A stretch of DNA of 64,000 nucleotides. Origin: Candidatus Chloroploca sp. Khr17. Lineage in GTDB: Bacteria; Chloroflexota; Chloroflexia; Chloroflexales; Chloroflexaceae. The stretch is taken from positions 19,820 through 83,819 of the forward strand of contig NZ_RYFF01000027.1 of the NCBI RefSeq assembly GCF_004138165.1. Direction: 5' to 3'. Shown here piece by piece: positions 42,580-52,347 of the stretch. The position numbers and the translations under genes were made by a program. A model generated the notes under the pieces. It saw only the letters and a program-made list of their open reading frames with translations. It was not told where the DNA came from and did no database searches. Numbering within the stretch: position 1 is the stretch's first letter; every line of letters starts with the position of its first letter.

Positions 42580-44328
42580 ATGAGTGAAGAGACGCAGTCG
42601 CAATCTGGCGAAAAACGCATGGCTCCAGGAGACAAAGCAACCGGCATCAAACTGGTCGCCCCCGCCCGCGCCAATGAGCGTTCGGGCGAGATCCGGTTTG
42701 TCGAGATGCCCCGCGAGCGCAACCCGCGCCTTGATGTGCTCGTCCTCAATCCGCCCTCACCCGATGGCGACCTCTTCCTGCGCGATATCGCGCGCGTTGG
42801 TCGTCGTACCCGTGATGGCATTATCTGGCCTCAGACCGCCCTGGCCCAGATCGGGGCCGTGGTGCAAGAGGCCGGCTATAGCGTTGATGTGATCGACGCC
42901 ATTGGCCTCGGGATGACCTGGGAAGATTTCGAGCGCTATATGTGGAAGCATAAGCCCCGTTATATGGTCATCCACGCCACTGCGCCAACCCTGACCAATG
43001 ATATGCGGACAACCTTTGTCGGCAAGGCCGTCGGCACGATCTCGATGGCGATTGGCACCCACGTGACGCCAATGACCCGCGAGACCCTAGAAACCTATCC
43101 GACCCTCGATGTCGTGGTGCGCGGTGAGCCCGAGATGACTATTGTTGATGTCATTCGCACCATTGATCGCCAGGTTGCCAGCGAGCATGCCGATGAGACC
43201 GTACCCGTCGGCAATGCCGATCTGACCGCACCATGGCGCAAGTTGCCCTTCCCTGATGCCTCGTACCTCACCACACGAGGGCGCTTCCTCGGCGTCTATC
43301 CGCAGGTGATCGCCCGTGCCCTCCGTGAGACGCTTGGCATTGGCTTCCGCGATGAGCACGGCGAGATCAAGATCAATCCTGACCGCCCGTTTATCGAGAA
43401 CCTCGATAGCCTGCCTTTGCCCCTTCACCACAAGTTGCCCTGGCAGAAGTATAAGGTGCCGATTATCGGTGGACCCTATACCTTTGTGCTCACCAGCCGT
43501 GGTTGCCCCGCCGGTTGCCGCTACTGCATCAAGCACGTCACCTACCAGTCGAGCGTCCGCCACCGCAGCCCCGAACATGTGTTGCAAGAGATGGTGATGC
43601 TCAAAGAGATGGGCATGCACCATATTCACTTCGAGGCCGATCTCTTTACCGTCAAGAAGGAATTTGTCTACGATCTCTGCAATACCATCATCAAAGAAGG
43701 CCTCCAGTTGCGCTGGAGCTGCAATAGTCGCGTTGACTTCGTAGACGAAGAGCAGCTCAAGTTGATGCGCCGCGCAGGCTGTTTCTTGATTGCCTGGGGG
43801 CTCGAAAGTGGCAGCGAGGCGGTGCTCAAGCGGGCACGCAAGGGCACAACCGTCAAGCGCATCCAGGAGTCGATTGCCGCCAGTCATCGCGCCGGGATCA
43901 AGAACTGGGGCTATTTCATCGTCGGCCTCCCCGGTGAAACGGTTGAGACGATCCAGCAGACGATCACGCTCTCCAAGCAGTTGCCGCTCGACATTGCCCT
44001 CTTCCACATCGCGACCCCCTATCCAGGGACGCCCTTCTACTACGAGGCGGTCGAGAATGGCTGGATTGATATGAACCGCTGGGAAGATTACGATATGTAC
44101 TCCCACACGGTGCTCAACTATCCGCACCTCAGCTCACAGGATCTCGAATACTGGGCCAAGCGCGCCGCCCGCGAATGGTCGCTGCGCCCCGAGCCAATCA
44201 AGACGTTCCTCAAGGGTGCCGCCAACCCCGACACCCTCGGGCAGCTCTGGACAATCGGTATCAACCACCTCAAGTGGATGAGCGGTGGCCTCGGCAATTC
44301 ACGCCGCCTCTCTGGCTCAGGCGATTAG
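42580..44328 (+). CDS. B12-binding-domain radical SAM enzyme
   Basis: The ATG at 42580 follows AAAAGGAG. The 582-aa product has an N-terminal cobalamin-binding-like domain (about 45 to 175; LDVLVLNPPSPDGDLFLRD, then IGAVVQEAGYSVDVIDAIGL). The radical SAM core has RGCPAGCRYCIKHVT (Cys x3 Cys x2 Cys, about 306) and GLESGSEAVLKRARKGTT. This class performs radical methylations, cyclisations or rearrangements, for example on hopanoids, lipids and natural products. Its place among glycosyltransferases suggests modification of a lipid carrier or sugar. A classical DxHxxG cobalamin box is not evident, so cofactor use is uncertain. Confidence 0.88.
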   Translation: MSEETQSQSGEKRMAPGDKATGIKLVAPARANERSGEIRFVEMPRERNPRLDVLVLNPPSPDGDLFLRDIARVGRRTRDGIIWPQTALAQIGAVVQEAGYSVDVIDAIGLGMTWEDFERYMWKHKPRYMVIHATAPTLTNDMRTTFVGKAVGTISMAIGTHVTPMTRETLETYPTLDVVVRGEPEMTIVDVIRTIDRQVASEHADETVPVGNADLTAPWRKLPFPDASYLTTRGRFLGVYPQVIARALRETLGIGFRDEHGEIKINPDRPFIENLDSLPLPLHHKLPWQKYKVPIIGGPYTFVLTSRGCPAGCRYCIKHVTYQSSVRHRSPEHVLQEMVMLKEMGMHHIHFEADLFTVKKEFVYDLCNTIIKEGLQLRWSCNSRVDFVDEEQLKLMRRAGCFLIAWGLESGSEAVLKRARKGTTVKRIQESIAASHRAGIKNWGYFIVGLPGETVETIQQTITLSKQLPLDIALFHIATPYPGTPFYYEAVENGWIDMNRWEDYDMYSHTVLNYPHLSSQDLEYWAKRAAREWSLRPEPIKTFLKGAANPDTLGQLWTIGINHLKWMSGGLGNSRRLSGSGD

Positions 44329-44345
44329 GCCTCTAGCACTAGTTT

Positions 44346-44390
44346 TGTTCGTTGCGTTTTGGTGGCTTGGCCCCCAAAACGCAACGAACA
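44346..44390 (+). terminator. hairpin before GT-C gene
   Basis: TGTTCGTTGCGTTTTGG and its inverse CCAAAACGCAACGAACA give a 17-bp stem, 10 bp upstream of the next start codon and after the radical SAM stop. There is no long T-tract, so it may be a partial terminator or processing site. Confidence 0.6.
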
Positions 44391-44400
44391 GCAGGATCAT

Positions 44401-45930
44401 ATGTCAAAGACACTCACTGCGCATGCGGCAAGCTCACCTCGGCTCAAGCTTCTGGCCCAACGCTGGGAGCAGATCGCCCTCGTGGCGCTTGTGATCCTGG
44501 TGCTGTTCCTGGCCTTCGTCAATCTGCCGTACGCCCCGCGTACCTGGTTCGATGAAGGGTCACATCTGCATGTGCCAAAAACTCTCGTCAACTACGGGGT
44601 CTATGCCGATATCAGCAGTGAGGGTTTTCGCTATTTTGGGCCGACGATTGGTGTCGGACCAACGGTGATGTTGCCCGTGGCCCTCGCCTTTCAACTCGGC
44701 GGGGTTGGGTTGGTGCAGGCTCGCCTGGTGATCGTGCTCTATATGGCGATCGCCCTGCTCGCCCTCTTTTTGCTGGCCCGTCGCCTCCACGGTTTGCGAA
44801 TCGCCCTGCTCACCCTGGTGCTGATCCTCGCGTCACGCACGCTCCGCTTCGAGGGGATGGTTGAATATGGTCGCCAGGTGCTTGGCGAGGTACCAGGCAT
44901 TGCCTTCCTGAGCCTCGGTCTGCTGGCGTATGTCCAGGGTATTCTGCGTCCCGCCCATGCGACCCGCTATGCACTGCTCGCCGGCGCAGCATTCGGCTTG
45001 GCCCTTGTCACCAAGAATCAGTTTGTCCTCATTGTCCCGCCTACCCTCGCCCTGCTGGCGCTGCTCGATTGGCGCTATTTCCGCGTTGGGAATTGGTGGC
45101 TGCGCCTCGCGCCACCGGCGATGGCGGTGGCTGCCTTTGGGGCCTGGATGGTCATTATGCTCACCTTCTTTGGTCCCGATGGCTTCGCGGCCAATTATGC
45201 CAAGACACGACAGGCTGCGGGCGGGGCGATCTTTGTCTTTGAATTTGAAGCCTCGCGCCGCGCCGTCGTCTATCTTATCCAGGTCTATGGCGGTTTGCTC
45301 ATTCCCGGCTTGCTCTATAGCCTCTGGCGCTGCCGTCAGCGCACCCCACAGGCGCTCGCTGAACTCGCCCCGACGCTCATGGCCTGCCTCTGGATCGCCT
45401 GGTTCGTCGTTTCCCTCGGCTGGGCGCGCTACGCCTTCCCCGCTGTCATCCTCGGCAGCCTCGCCGTCGCTCGCCTTGCCGCCGATACGATCCAGATGCT
45501 GCACGCGCGTCGGCTCACTTGGCCCACCCGCGCCGCTGTCGCCTATCTGGGCTTGATCATCCTGATCCCGTTGAGCCTGACCATCCGCACCCTGCTCTCA
45601 CCCGATGATAGCACCCATCGGATGGCTGCCTATCTCAATGCCAACATCCCTCAAAATATTGTGATCGAAACCTGGGAACCTGAGATCGGGGTGCTGAGCG
45701 ATCACCGCTTCCATTATGTGCCCACTGAATTGCTCGACCCCGCCGTACGCCATGTCTGGAGCGGTGGCCCGCCGGTGGTCTACGACGGCCTTGACGCCCA
45801 ACCACAGTATGTGCTTGCTGGACCATTCAGTGCCTATACCCAGATCTATCCATTAGAGATCCTCCAACGTGATTACACTGTGCGTTTTGTTGCCGAACCT
45901 TATGTCTTGCTCGAGCGTACCATACCCTAA
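44401..45930 (+). CDS. GT-C membrane glycosyltransferase (GT39/ArnT-like)
   Basis: The 509-aa product (ATG 44401) has about eleven transmembrane helices. The first outside loop contains PRTWFDEGSHLHVPKTLVNY, where the acidic DE pair is the catalytic or metal-binding feature of GT-C enzymes that use polyprenyl-phosphate sugars. The second loop (FEGMVEYGRQVLGEVPGIAF) also matches the family. The C-terminal 80 residues form a short periplasmic domain. Confidence 0.85.
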   Translation: MSKTLTAHAASSPRLKLLAQRWEQIALVALVILVLFLAFVNLPYAPRTWFDEGSHLHVPKTLVNYGVYADISSEGFRYFGPTIGVGPTVMLPVALAFQLGGVGLVQARLVIVLYMAIALLALFLLARRLHGLRIALLTLVLILASRTLRFEGMVEYGRQVLGEVPGIAFLSLGLLAYVQGILRPAHATRYALLAGAAFGLALVTKNQFVLIVPPTLALLALLDWRYFRVGNWWLRLAPPAMAVAAFGAWMVIMLTFFGPDGFAANYAKTRQAAGGAIFVFEFEASRRAVVYLIQVYGGLLIPGLLYSLWRCRQRTPQALAELAPTLMACLWIAWFVVSLGWARYAFPAVILGSLAVARLAADTIQMLHARRLTWPTRAAVAYLGLIILIPLSLTIRTLLSPDDSTHRMAAYLNANIPQNIVIETWEPEIGVLSDHRFHYVPTELLDPAVRHVWSGGPPVVYDGLDAQPQYVLAGPFSAYTQIYPLEILQRDYTVRFVAEPYVLLERTIP

Positions 45931-46038
45931 TGCAGTTTCGGGCGACCTGTTCGGGCATCAGCGCGACATCGACTGTGTCCAGATGTGCCGCGCCAAATCG
46001 ACAATCGCAAATCTGCAATCACCCTAAGGAGTCGCCAG

Positions 46039-47565
46039 ATGTCACAACGTGCGCTACATAGCTGGCTGATTGTAGCTCTACTCTTCGTCAGTTATCTCTA
46101 TGTGCTGCCCCGCTGGTCGGATTGGAATCAGAATTCCCGGCTCAATCTGGTGCTCGCTGTCGTGGATGATGGTACCGTCAGCATTGATCGCTATGTTGCC
46201 AATACCGGCGATTATGCGCTCTACAATGGCCGTACCTACACCGATAAGCCACCGGGTCTCTCCTTCCTGGCGATCCCGTTCTATCTGGTGCTCAGTCCAG
46301 TGCTCGATCATCCCGCCATCGCAACACGGGCGCAAAGCCTCGGCGATGGGGCGGCCATGAGTACGACGCTCAACGAGGAAGGCTCAGGGTTGCGCGAAGA
46401 CAAGGTGCATTATGCGCTAGTGCAGTACCTGATGACGGTGATCGTCGTCGCCCTGCCCGCTGCGATCCTCGGCGCACTGCTCTTTCTCGCTATGCGCGGC
46501 TCAGGCCTTTCACCTATTCCTGCCGCCCTGACGACCATCGCGTATGGACTGGGCACCGCCGCCGCGCCGTATGCAGGCAATTTTTATAGCCACCAACTCG
46601 TCGCAACGCTGCTCTTTGGGGCCTTCTGTGTCGCCTGGCGTCCGTGGGAACAGGCGCAGAACACGGCGACGCCACCCCGTGCTGGCTGGGCCTCTGGGGT
46701 GCTCTGCGGTCTGCTGCTTGGCTGGGCCGTCATTAGCGAGTATCCAAGCGTGCTGCCAGGTGCCGTGATCGGTCTCTATGCGCTCTGGCGCCAGGGCTGG
46801 CGCTGGCTACCTGCCCTGCTTCTCGGCGGCATTATTCCAGGTGCCCTTCTGATTACCTATGACCTGGTCGCCTTTGGTACCCCGTGGCCGATTGGCTATG
46901 CCCACTCGGCGCTCTGGCAAGATCAGCACCAGACCGGGTTTATGAGCCTGACCTACCCGCGCCCCGAGTCGCTCTGGGGTCTGGCGTTCAGCCCCTTCCG
47001 CGGCCTCTTCATTCGTGCCCCCTGGCTCTTGCTCGCGCTGCCCGGCTTTATGCTCTGGTGGCGTTCAGGCCGCCTACGCGCCGAGTGGTGGGTGACGATG
47101 CTCGCCGTCATCACGATGTACCTCTTCTATGGGTCGTCCATTATGTGGTGGGGCGGATTCGCCGCCGGGCCTCGTTACATTGTTCCGTTGATCCCCTTTC
47201 TTGCCCTGGGCGCTGGCTGGGCCGTCGAACGGGCGTTTGCCAGAACGACTACCCGCGTTGCCACAACGGGTCTGATCGTCCTGTCGGTCATCCTGACCTG
47301 GACAGAAGCCACCAGCGGGCAACTCTTCCCGCCCGATGATAATCGCAATCCGTGGCTGGCCTATGTGGTACCCGCCTGGCAACAGGGCGATATTGCCCGG
47401 AATCTCGGCATGGCCCTCGGTCTGCAAGGTGCGCTGAGCCTGCTGCCCCTCGTCGTCTTTGTCAGCCTTGGTCTGATCTTGCTCTTCCTTTCCCTTCGTC
47501 AGACTCGCCCCCGCTGGCCGGCCTTGGTGCCAACCGGCCACCGTAACCGTAGCGCCGAGGGCTAG
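46039..47565 (+). CDS. GT-C-like membrane glycosyltransferase
   Basis: The ATG at 46039 has TAAGGAG upstream. The 508-aa product has ten or more transmembrane helices. Its first loop includes NSRLNLVLAVVDDGTVSIDR and YTDKPPGLSFLAIPFYLV; D-K-P-P-G is common in dolichyl-phosphate-mannose-type transferases. The next gene's ATG follows its stop directly (TAG-ATG), so the two are tightly coupled. Confidence 0.82.
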   Translation: MSQRALHSWLIVALLFVSYLYVLPRWSDWNQNSRLNLVLAVVDDGTVSIDRYVANTGDYALYNGRTYTDKPPGLSFLAIPFYLVLSPVLDHPAIATRAQSLGDGAAMSTTLNEEGSGLREDKVHYALVQYLMTVIVVALPAAILGALLFLAMRGSGLSPIPAALTTIAYGLGTAAAPYAGNFYSHQLVATLLFGAFCVAWRPWEQAQNTATPPRAGWASGVLCGLLLGWAVISEYPSVLPGAVIGLYALWRQGWRWLPALLLGGIIPGALLITYDLVAFGTPWPIGYAHSALWQDQHQTGFMSLTYPRPESLWGLAFSPFRGLFIRAPWLLLALPGFMLWWRSGRLRAEWWVTMLAVITMYLFYGSSIMWWGGFAAGPRYIVPLIPFLALGAGWAVERAFARTTTRVATTGLIVLSVILTWTEATSGQLFPPDDNRNPWLAYVVPAWQQGDIARNLGMALGLQGALSLLPLVVFVSLGLILLFLSLRQTRPRWPALVPTGHRNRSAEG

Positions 47566-48792
47566 ATGCGCATCTTACTGCTGACCCAGATTCTGCCGTT
47601 CCCACCCGATAGCGGCCCAAAGGTCAAGACCTACCACCTGCTCCAGTCGCTTGCCCGCCATCACGAGGTGACGCTCGTCTCCCTCGTACGCTCTGAGGCC
47701 GAGGCCCAACGAGCCACTGCGTTGCGTGGCTTGTGTACCGAGGTGCATACGGTGCTGCTCAAACGCTCGCGCCTGCGCGATCTCGGCTACCTCGTCACGA
47801 GTAGCCTTGCGGGCGATTCGTTTCTGATGCGCCGCGATGCGTCGCCCGAACTGCACGCCCTGCTCGCTGAACTCACCCGTCGGCAGACGTTTGACATCAT
47901 CCACGCCGATCAACTCAATATGGCACAATTTGCCGTCGATCTGCCCGGAGGGGCGCGGGTACTCGATGAACATAATGCCGTCTGGACGATTGTGCAGCGC
48001 ATGGCCGAGCATAGCTCGCCTGCCCGCAGGATCGGCCTCGAAGTCGAAGCCCGCCGTCTGCGCCGCTACGAGGCTCGGCTCTGTGCGCGCTTTGATGGCT
48101 TGCTCACCGTCAGCGAGCCTGATCGCGCCTTCCTCCAGCTTGCCGCCGACGAAGCCGGGGTCACTCTCCCACCCACCGAAGTGATCCCAATTGCCGTCGA
48201 TGCCCAGGGGCAGCCACCGGTCGCCCGCAAGCCCGATCCACAACTCATTCTGAGTATGGCGACCATGTTCTGGCCGCCCAATGTTGACGGCGTGCTCTGG
48301 TTTGCCCGCGAAGTCTATCCGCTGGTGCAACGCGCAGTGCCTGGGGTACGGTTTGCCGTGGTGGGGGCGCGACCACCCCAGTCGGTGCGCCGCCTCGCCG
48401 AAGAAGACCCCAGCATCGAAGTGACCGGGTATGTCGAAGATCCGCAGCCCTTCCTGGAACAGACCGCCGCCCTGATTGTGCCTGTTCGCGCCGGCGGGGG
48501 CATGCGGGTGAAGATCCTGGAGGCCCTGGCCCGTGGGTTGCCCATTGTCTCGACCACCATTGGCTATGAAGGCATTGCCCTGACCCCCGGCACCCATGTG
48601 CTGGTTGGCGACACACCCGCAACCTTTGCGCAGGCTCTCATCACCTTGTTATCTAACCCGGCGCAGGGTGAAGCCCTGGCCCGGGCAGGTCGCCAAGTCG
48701 CCGAAGCGGTCTACGATTGGCGCGTCGTCAATCCTCGCATCGAACTTCTCTACGAGGCCGCCCTCACCCAGGCTGCGGTGGGGAGACGATGA
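47566..48792 (+). CDS. glycosyltransferase family 4
   Basis: The 408-aa GT-B enzyme has an N-terminal Rossmann half (LLTQILPFPPDSGPKVKTYH) and a donor-binding half with FWPPNVDGVLWFAREVYPLV, VTGYVEDPQPFLEQTAALIV and GGGMRVKILEALARGLPIVS. This resembles the TIGR03087/Stp1-type GT4 group, in which G-M-R-x-K-I-L-E-A is the E-x7-E region. It overlaps the next glycosyltransferase gene by 4 bp. Confidence 0.9.
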   Translation: MRILLLTQILPFPPDSGPKVKTYHLLQSLARHHEVTLVSLVRSEAEAQRATALRGLCTEVHTVLLKRSRLRDLGYLVTSSLAGDSFLMRRDASPELHALLAELTRRQTFDIIHADQLNMAQFAVDLPGGARVLDEHNAVWTIVQRMAEHSSPARRIGLEVEARRLRRYEARLCARFDGLLTVSEPDRAFLQLAADEAGVTLPPTEVIPIAVDAQGQPPVARKPDPQLILSMATMFWPPNVDGVLWFAREVYPLVQRAVPGVRFAVVGARPPQSVRRLAEEDPSIEVTGYVEDPQPFLEQTAALIVPVRAGGGMRVKILEALARGLPIVSTTIGYEGIALTPGTHVLVGDTPATFAQALITLLSNPAQGEALARAGRQVAEAVYDWRVVNPRIELLYEAALTQAAVGRR

Positions 48793-50000
48793 TGCGCATC
48801 CTGATGGTCATCCCGTATGTTCCTTCGCCGATCCGCGTGCGCTCGTATCAGTTGTTGCGCCACCTAGCCCAACGCGGGCACCAGATCACCCTGATCTGCG
48901 CCGAAGATGGCCCCGACGATCAAGCAAACCTGGCAACGCTACGCCCCCTCTGTCCCACGATCCAGGTCATCACGATTGCGCGTCAGGCCCGCATCAAGGC
49001 CTACCTGCGGGCACTCGGCAGCGATCTGCCACTGCAGGCCGCCCATTGCCTCGTACCAGCCTTTATCGAAGCGATCAGAACAGAATTTCACTCGGGGCAA
49101 CACGACGTGGTTCATATTGAACACCTGCGTGCCGCCGAAATCGCCCGCGTCGCCGCCGCTCAGGTACCCACACGACCACCAATGATCCTCGATGCAGTAG
49201 ACAGCATCAGCCTACTCTTTGAACGTGCTGCTCGCTCTAGCCCCTCGCTACGCGCACGCACCATGGCTTTGCTCGATCTCGCCCGTACCAAACGCTACGA
49301 GGCCATCTGTGGGCAACACGTCGACCACATCATCATCACCTCGCCCGAAGATGCCTGGGCCTTGCAGACCTTGCGCGGTTCGCAGCCTCAGGGCGCACCA
49401 ATTACGGTTGTCCCCAATGGCGTTGATCTGACCTATTTTCAACCATCCGAGGCAGAACGAGCGCCCGCTACCATCATCTTCAGTGGCAAAATGAGCTATC
49501 ACGCCAACGAAGCCGCCGCACGCTTCCTCCTCGAGACCATCATGCCCCTCGTCTGGACACAACGCCCCGATGCCAAAGTCATCCTCGCCGGCGCCAACCC
49601 CGGCCCAGCCCTACGCGCCTATACCCGCAACCCACAAGTCACCGTCACCGGCTTTGTCCCCGACCTGCGCACCTATCTCGCCCACGCTACCGTGGCCGTG
49701 GCCCCCATGCGCTACGGCGTCGGCGTCCAAAACAAAGTCCTCGAAGCCATGGCAGCAGCTACACCCGTCGTCACAACCCGCCAGACCACCGTTGCCCTCA
49801 CAGCGCGCCCCAACCACGAACTGCTTGTTGCCGATCATGCAGAGCAATTCGCCCAGGCCATCCTCACACTCCTGGCTGAACCATCCTATGCCCGAACCCT
49901 CGGAAACGCCGGACGAGCCTACGTCGAACAAGCCCACAACTGGGCTGCCAGCGCCATGCTGCTCGAAACCTGCTACGCTGTTACCCGAGCCCTTCGATAA
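48789..50000 (+). CDS. glycosyltransferase family 4, paralogue of the preceding gene
   Basis: The start ATG 48789 overlaps the preceding TGA (ATGA). The 403-aa product has the same architecture and motifs as its neighbour: RILMVIPYVPSPIRVRSYQL at the N-terminus, FSGKMSYHANEAAARFLLET, VTGFVPDLRTYLAHATVAVA and GVGVQNKVLEAMAAATPVVT. The similarity suggests an old tandem duplication. Its last 20 bp overlap the convergent hydrolase gene. Confidence 0.9.
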   Translation: MMRILMVIPYVPSPIRVRSYQLLRHLAQRGHQITLICAEDGPDDQANLATLRPLCPTIQVITIARQARIKAYLRALGSDLPLQAAHCLVPAFIEAIRTEFHSGQHDVVHIEHLRAAEIARVAAAQVPTRPPMILDAVDSISLLFERAARSSPSLRARTMALLDLARTKRYEAICGQHVDHIIITSPEDAWALQTLRGSQPQGAPITVVPNGVDLTYFQPSEAERAPATIIFSGKMSYHANEAAARFLLETIMPLVWTQRPDAKVILAGANPGPALRAYTRNPQVTVTGFVPDLRTYLAHATVAVAPMRYGVGVQNKVLEAMAAATPVVTTRQTTVALTARPNHELLVADHAEQFAQAILTLLAEPSYARTLGNAGRAYVEQAHNWAASAMLLETCYAVTRALR

Positions 50001-50808
50001 AATTCGTAAGCGTCGCATTGAAGCGCTCGGCATGCTCCCAAAACATCATGTGCCCGCCAAAGGCTTCGGTCTTGACCAGAGCAAAGTTCCGGGCGAGGAA
50101 GGCGGTCGCCGTCTCCGCCCAGTGCTCGGCAACCACATAGAGCGTAGGCACAGCCTGCGCAAGCGTCTGCAATTCAGCCGAAAAGTCGCAGAACATGGCG
50201 TCGGCAAAGAGCGCACTGGCTAGGTAGTGCGGAGTGGTAAGCGACTGACGAACAATCCAATCCTGTTCAGCTGGACTCAAGGCACGCTGCACCATAACCT
50301 CGTTGGCGTAGTAGATGATGAAGTCGCGTTGACCCTGTGGCGAGCGCAAGAACGCTCGCCACGCCCCGGCAAGCTCATCAAGCGGCCCTTCGACCCAGTC
50401 GTCGCTGCTAACCGAAAGCGGCTTGGGCGACATATCAATGCCAACCACACCCTTCAGCGCACTCGTGCCAGCGTGTTGCACATACCCCAGCACATCCAGC
50501 GTACCAGTTGACCAGCCGACCAATACTGCGTCCCGCAGTTCGAGGCTAGCGAAGAGTTTCGCCAGATCGGCACCGTGGGTACTGTAATCGTTGCCCTGGA
50601 GCGTCTTCGACGAGCGGCCCTGGCTCCGCGGATCGACGACGATAACCCGGTGTGACCGTGCGAAATGGGCGACTTGATGTTCAAACACTTCCGTTGTAAA
50701 CGTCCAGCCTGGCACAAAGACCAGTGGCGAGCCAGTACCGTATTCCTCATAGTAGATCTCAACGCCAGGGGCAACTTCCAAATAAGAGCCAACAGAAGCC
50801 GTCGTCAT
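49981..50808 (-). CDS. alpha/beta hydrolase
   Basis: The 275-aa alpha/beta-fold hydrolase has the oxyanion region FVPGWTFTTEVF, strand 5 nucleophile elbow LVGWSTGTLDVLGYV (Ser of G-x-S-x-G), and the catalytic His in EAFGGHMMFWEH. It resembles peroxidase/esterase-type serine hydrolases. It is the only minus-strand gene in the glycan cluster and shares its 3' end with the GT4 gene, so it is probably a later insertion into the cluster. Confidence 0.88.
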   Translation of the reverse strand: MTTASVGSYLEVAPGVEIYYEEYGTGSPLVFVPGWTFTTEVFEHQVAHFARSHRVIVVDPRSQGRSSKTLQGNDYSTHGADLAKLFASLELRDAVLVGWSTGTLDVLGYVQHAGTSALKGVVGIDMSPKPLSVSSDDWVEGPLDELAGAWRAFLRSPQGQRDFIIYYANEVMVQRALSPAEQDWIVRQSLTTPHYLASALFADAMFCDFSAELQTLAQAVPTLYVVAEHWAETATAFLARNFALVKTEAFGGHMMFWEHAERFNATLTNFIEGLG

Positions 50809-51082
50809 GGCATAGCCTCCCGTTAAAGGTTGTCATCATTTCGCATAGTTGGGTTTTGATTCTACCACATGCGGCAGCAGGGTGCATTAAATGGATTGTC
50901 AGCACAGCAGGTCTACAGATTTAATTGAATGTTACCTGTATCGTGCATACTCCATACACGAACTCCCTGTGGATTGTTCCAGGTAGTGTCAACGCAAAGA
51001 CGCCAGTTCATTCGTGCCGTCTTTGACCTTCGCATGTGTTTGTGCTCAGATGCTCCCGCTTGATGAGGAGGGTTGGTGACCT

Positions 51083-51838
51083 ATGGCAACATACGACCTC
51101 TCAGTCGTTATCCCCTGTTACAACGAGGCAGAAGGGATTGATGCAATGTACGAGCGCATCACTGCCGTCCTACCCATCTTGCAACAGCGGGGTAGCGTAC
51201 AACTCGTGCTCGTAAATGACGGCAGCAGTGATCGGACAGGCGACCTCCTCACCCAGACTTTTGGTGAACTGCCGCATGTAACGATTGCGCACCACGAGCG
51301 CAATCAGGGCCTCGGGGTAGCCCTGCGCACCGGATTTGCCCACGCCGATGGTTCTATCATTGTCACCTGTGACAGCGACGGTACCTATCCCTTTGCCGAA
51401 ATTCCCGCACTGCTCGATCGGTTGACCCCCGGGGTCGATATCGTGACCGCGTCACCCTATCATCCCGATGGCGGCATCGAAAATGTGCCCGCCTACCGTG
51501 TCACGATCAGCAAAAGTGCTTCGTTCTGCTATCGCCTCCTCATTGACTGGCGCATCCGTACCTACACCGCCCTCTTTCGCGCCTGCCGCCGTGAAGTCAT
51601 TGAACGGATCAATACCCAGGCCAATGGCTTTTTGATGGTGACCGAGTTGCTGGTCGAAGCGATGCTCGCTGGGTATCGGGTCGTTGAGTATCCCGCTGTC
51701 CTGCGTGTGCGCCAGTATGGCCAGTCCAAAGCCAAAATTGTGCGGATTACAGGAACCCACCTGCGCTATATGACAGGCTTGTTGGGCCGCCGTACCCGTG
51801 GCCTGCTGGGGCAACCTTCGACCCCTGCGGCCCGTTAA
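51083..51838 (+). CDS. GT2 glycosyltransferase, DPM1-like
   Basis: The 251-aa GT-A enzyme has SVVIPCYNEAEGIDAMYE, LVNDGSSDRTGDLL and TCDSDGTYPFAEIP (DxD), plus the DPM-type tail VRQYGQSKAKI without membrane helices. It would make a polyprenyl-phosphate sugar. The following small flippase-like protein is a typical partner. Confidence 0.88.
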   Translation: MATYDLSVVIPCYNEAEGIDAMYERITAVLPILQQRGSVQLVLVNDGSSDRTGDLLTQTFGELPHVTIAHHERNQGLGVALRTGFAHADGSIIVTCDSDGTYPFAEIPALLDRLTPGVDIVTASPYHPDGGIENVPAYRVTISKSASFCYRLLIDWRIRTYTALFRACRREVIERINTQANGFLMVTELLVEAMLAGYRVVEYPAVLRVRQYGQSKAKIVRITGTHLRYMTGLLGRRTRGLLGQPSTPAAR

Positions 51839-51863
51839 GACCCTGTATTTTGAAAGGCTGCAC

Positions 51864-52313
51864 ATGCAAAAGCTCGATGAAGCGACCTTTGCGATGGCCC
51901 ATACAAACGAGGCGGTCGCTGAACCGCGCCGTATTGGAGGATTAACGGTGAGTACCTGGATCCTGATTCTTGTCGCCACAGTAATGGGCATCGTTGGGCA
52001 GACGATGTTAAAGCACGGCATGACCCAGATGGGGGCCCTGACGGTGAGTTACGAAACCGTACCAAATATCGTCTGGCAGATCATTCGCTCGCCTTTTGTG
52101 GTTGGCGGCCTCATGATCTATGGGTTTGGGACGTTCTTCTGGCTCATTACGCTGTCACGGATTGACCTCAGCGTCGCCTACCCCCTTGTCAGCCTTAACC
52201 ATGTCTTGCTCTTCTTTATCGGCTGGCTCATTCTGCGCGAGCATGTCACCCCTATGCGCGCAATGGGTGTGGCCGTCATCTGTCTTGGCATGATCCTCGT
52301 TGCTCGTTCCTGA
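51864..52313 (+). CDS. small DMT-superfamily membrane protein (ArnE/EmrE-like)
   Basis: The 149-aa product (ATG 51864, GAAAGG upstream) has four transmembrane helices after a 30-residue cytoplasmic N-terminus. Features are VMGIVGQTMLKHGMTQMG, IDLSVAYPLVSLNHVLLFF and VAVICLGMILVARS. This is the pattern of ArnE/ArnF and related small DMT proteins that flip polyprenyl-phosphate sugars. It follows a DPM-type gene directly. Confidence 0.82.
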   Translation: MQKLDEATFAMAHTNEAVAEPRRIGGLTVSTWILILVATVMGIVGQTMLKHGMTQMGALTVSYETVPNIVWQIIRSPFVVGGLMIYGFGTFFWLITLSRIDLSVAYPLVSLNHVLLFFIGWLILREHVTPMRAMGVAVICLGMILVARS

Positions 52314-52347
52314 GCATCCTTATGTAATTGAGAGAGAGAGAAACCCC

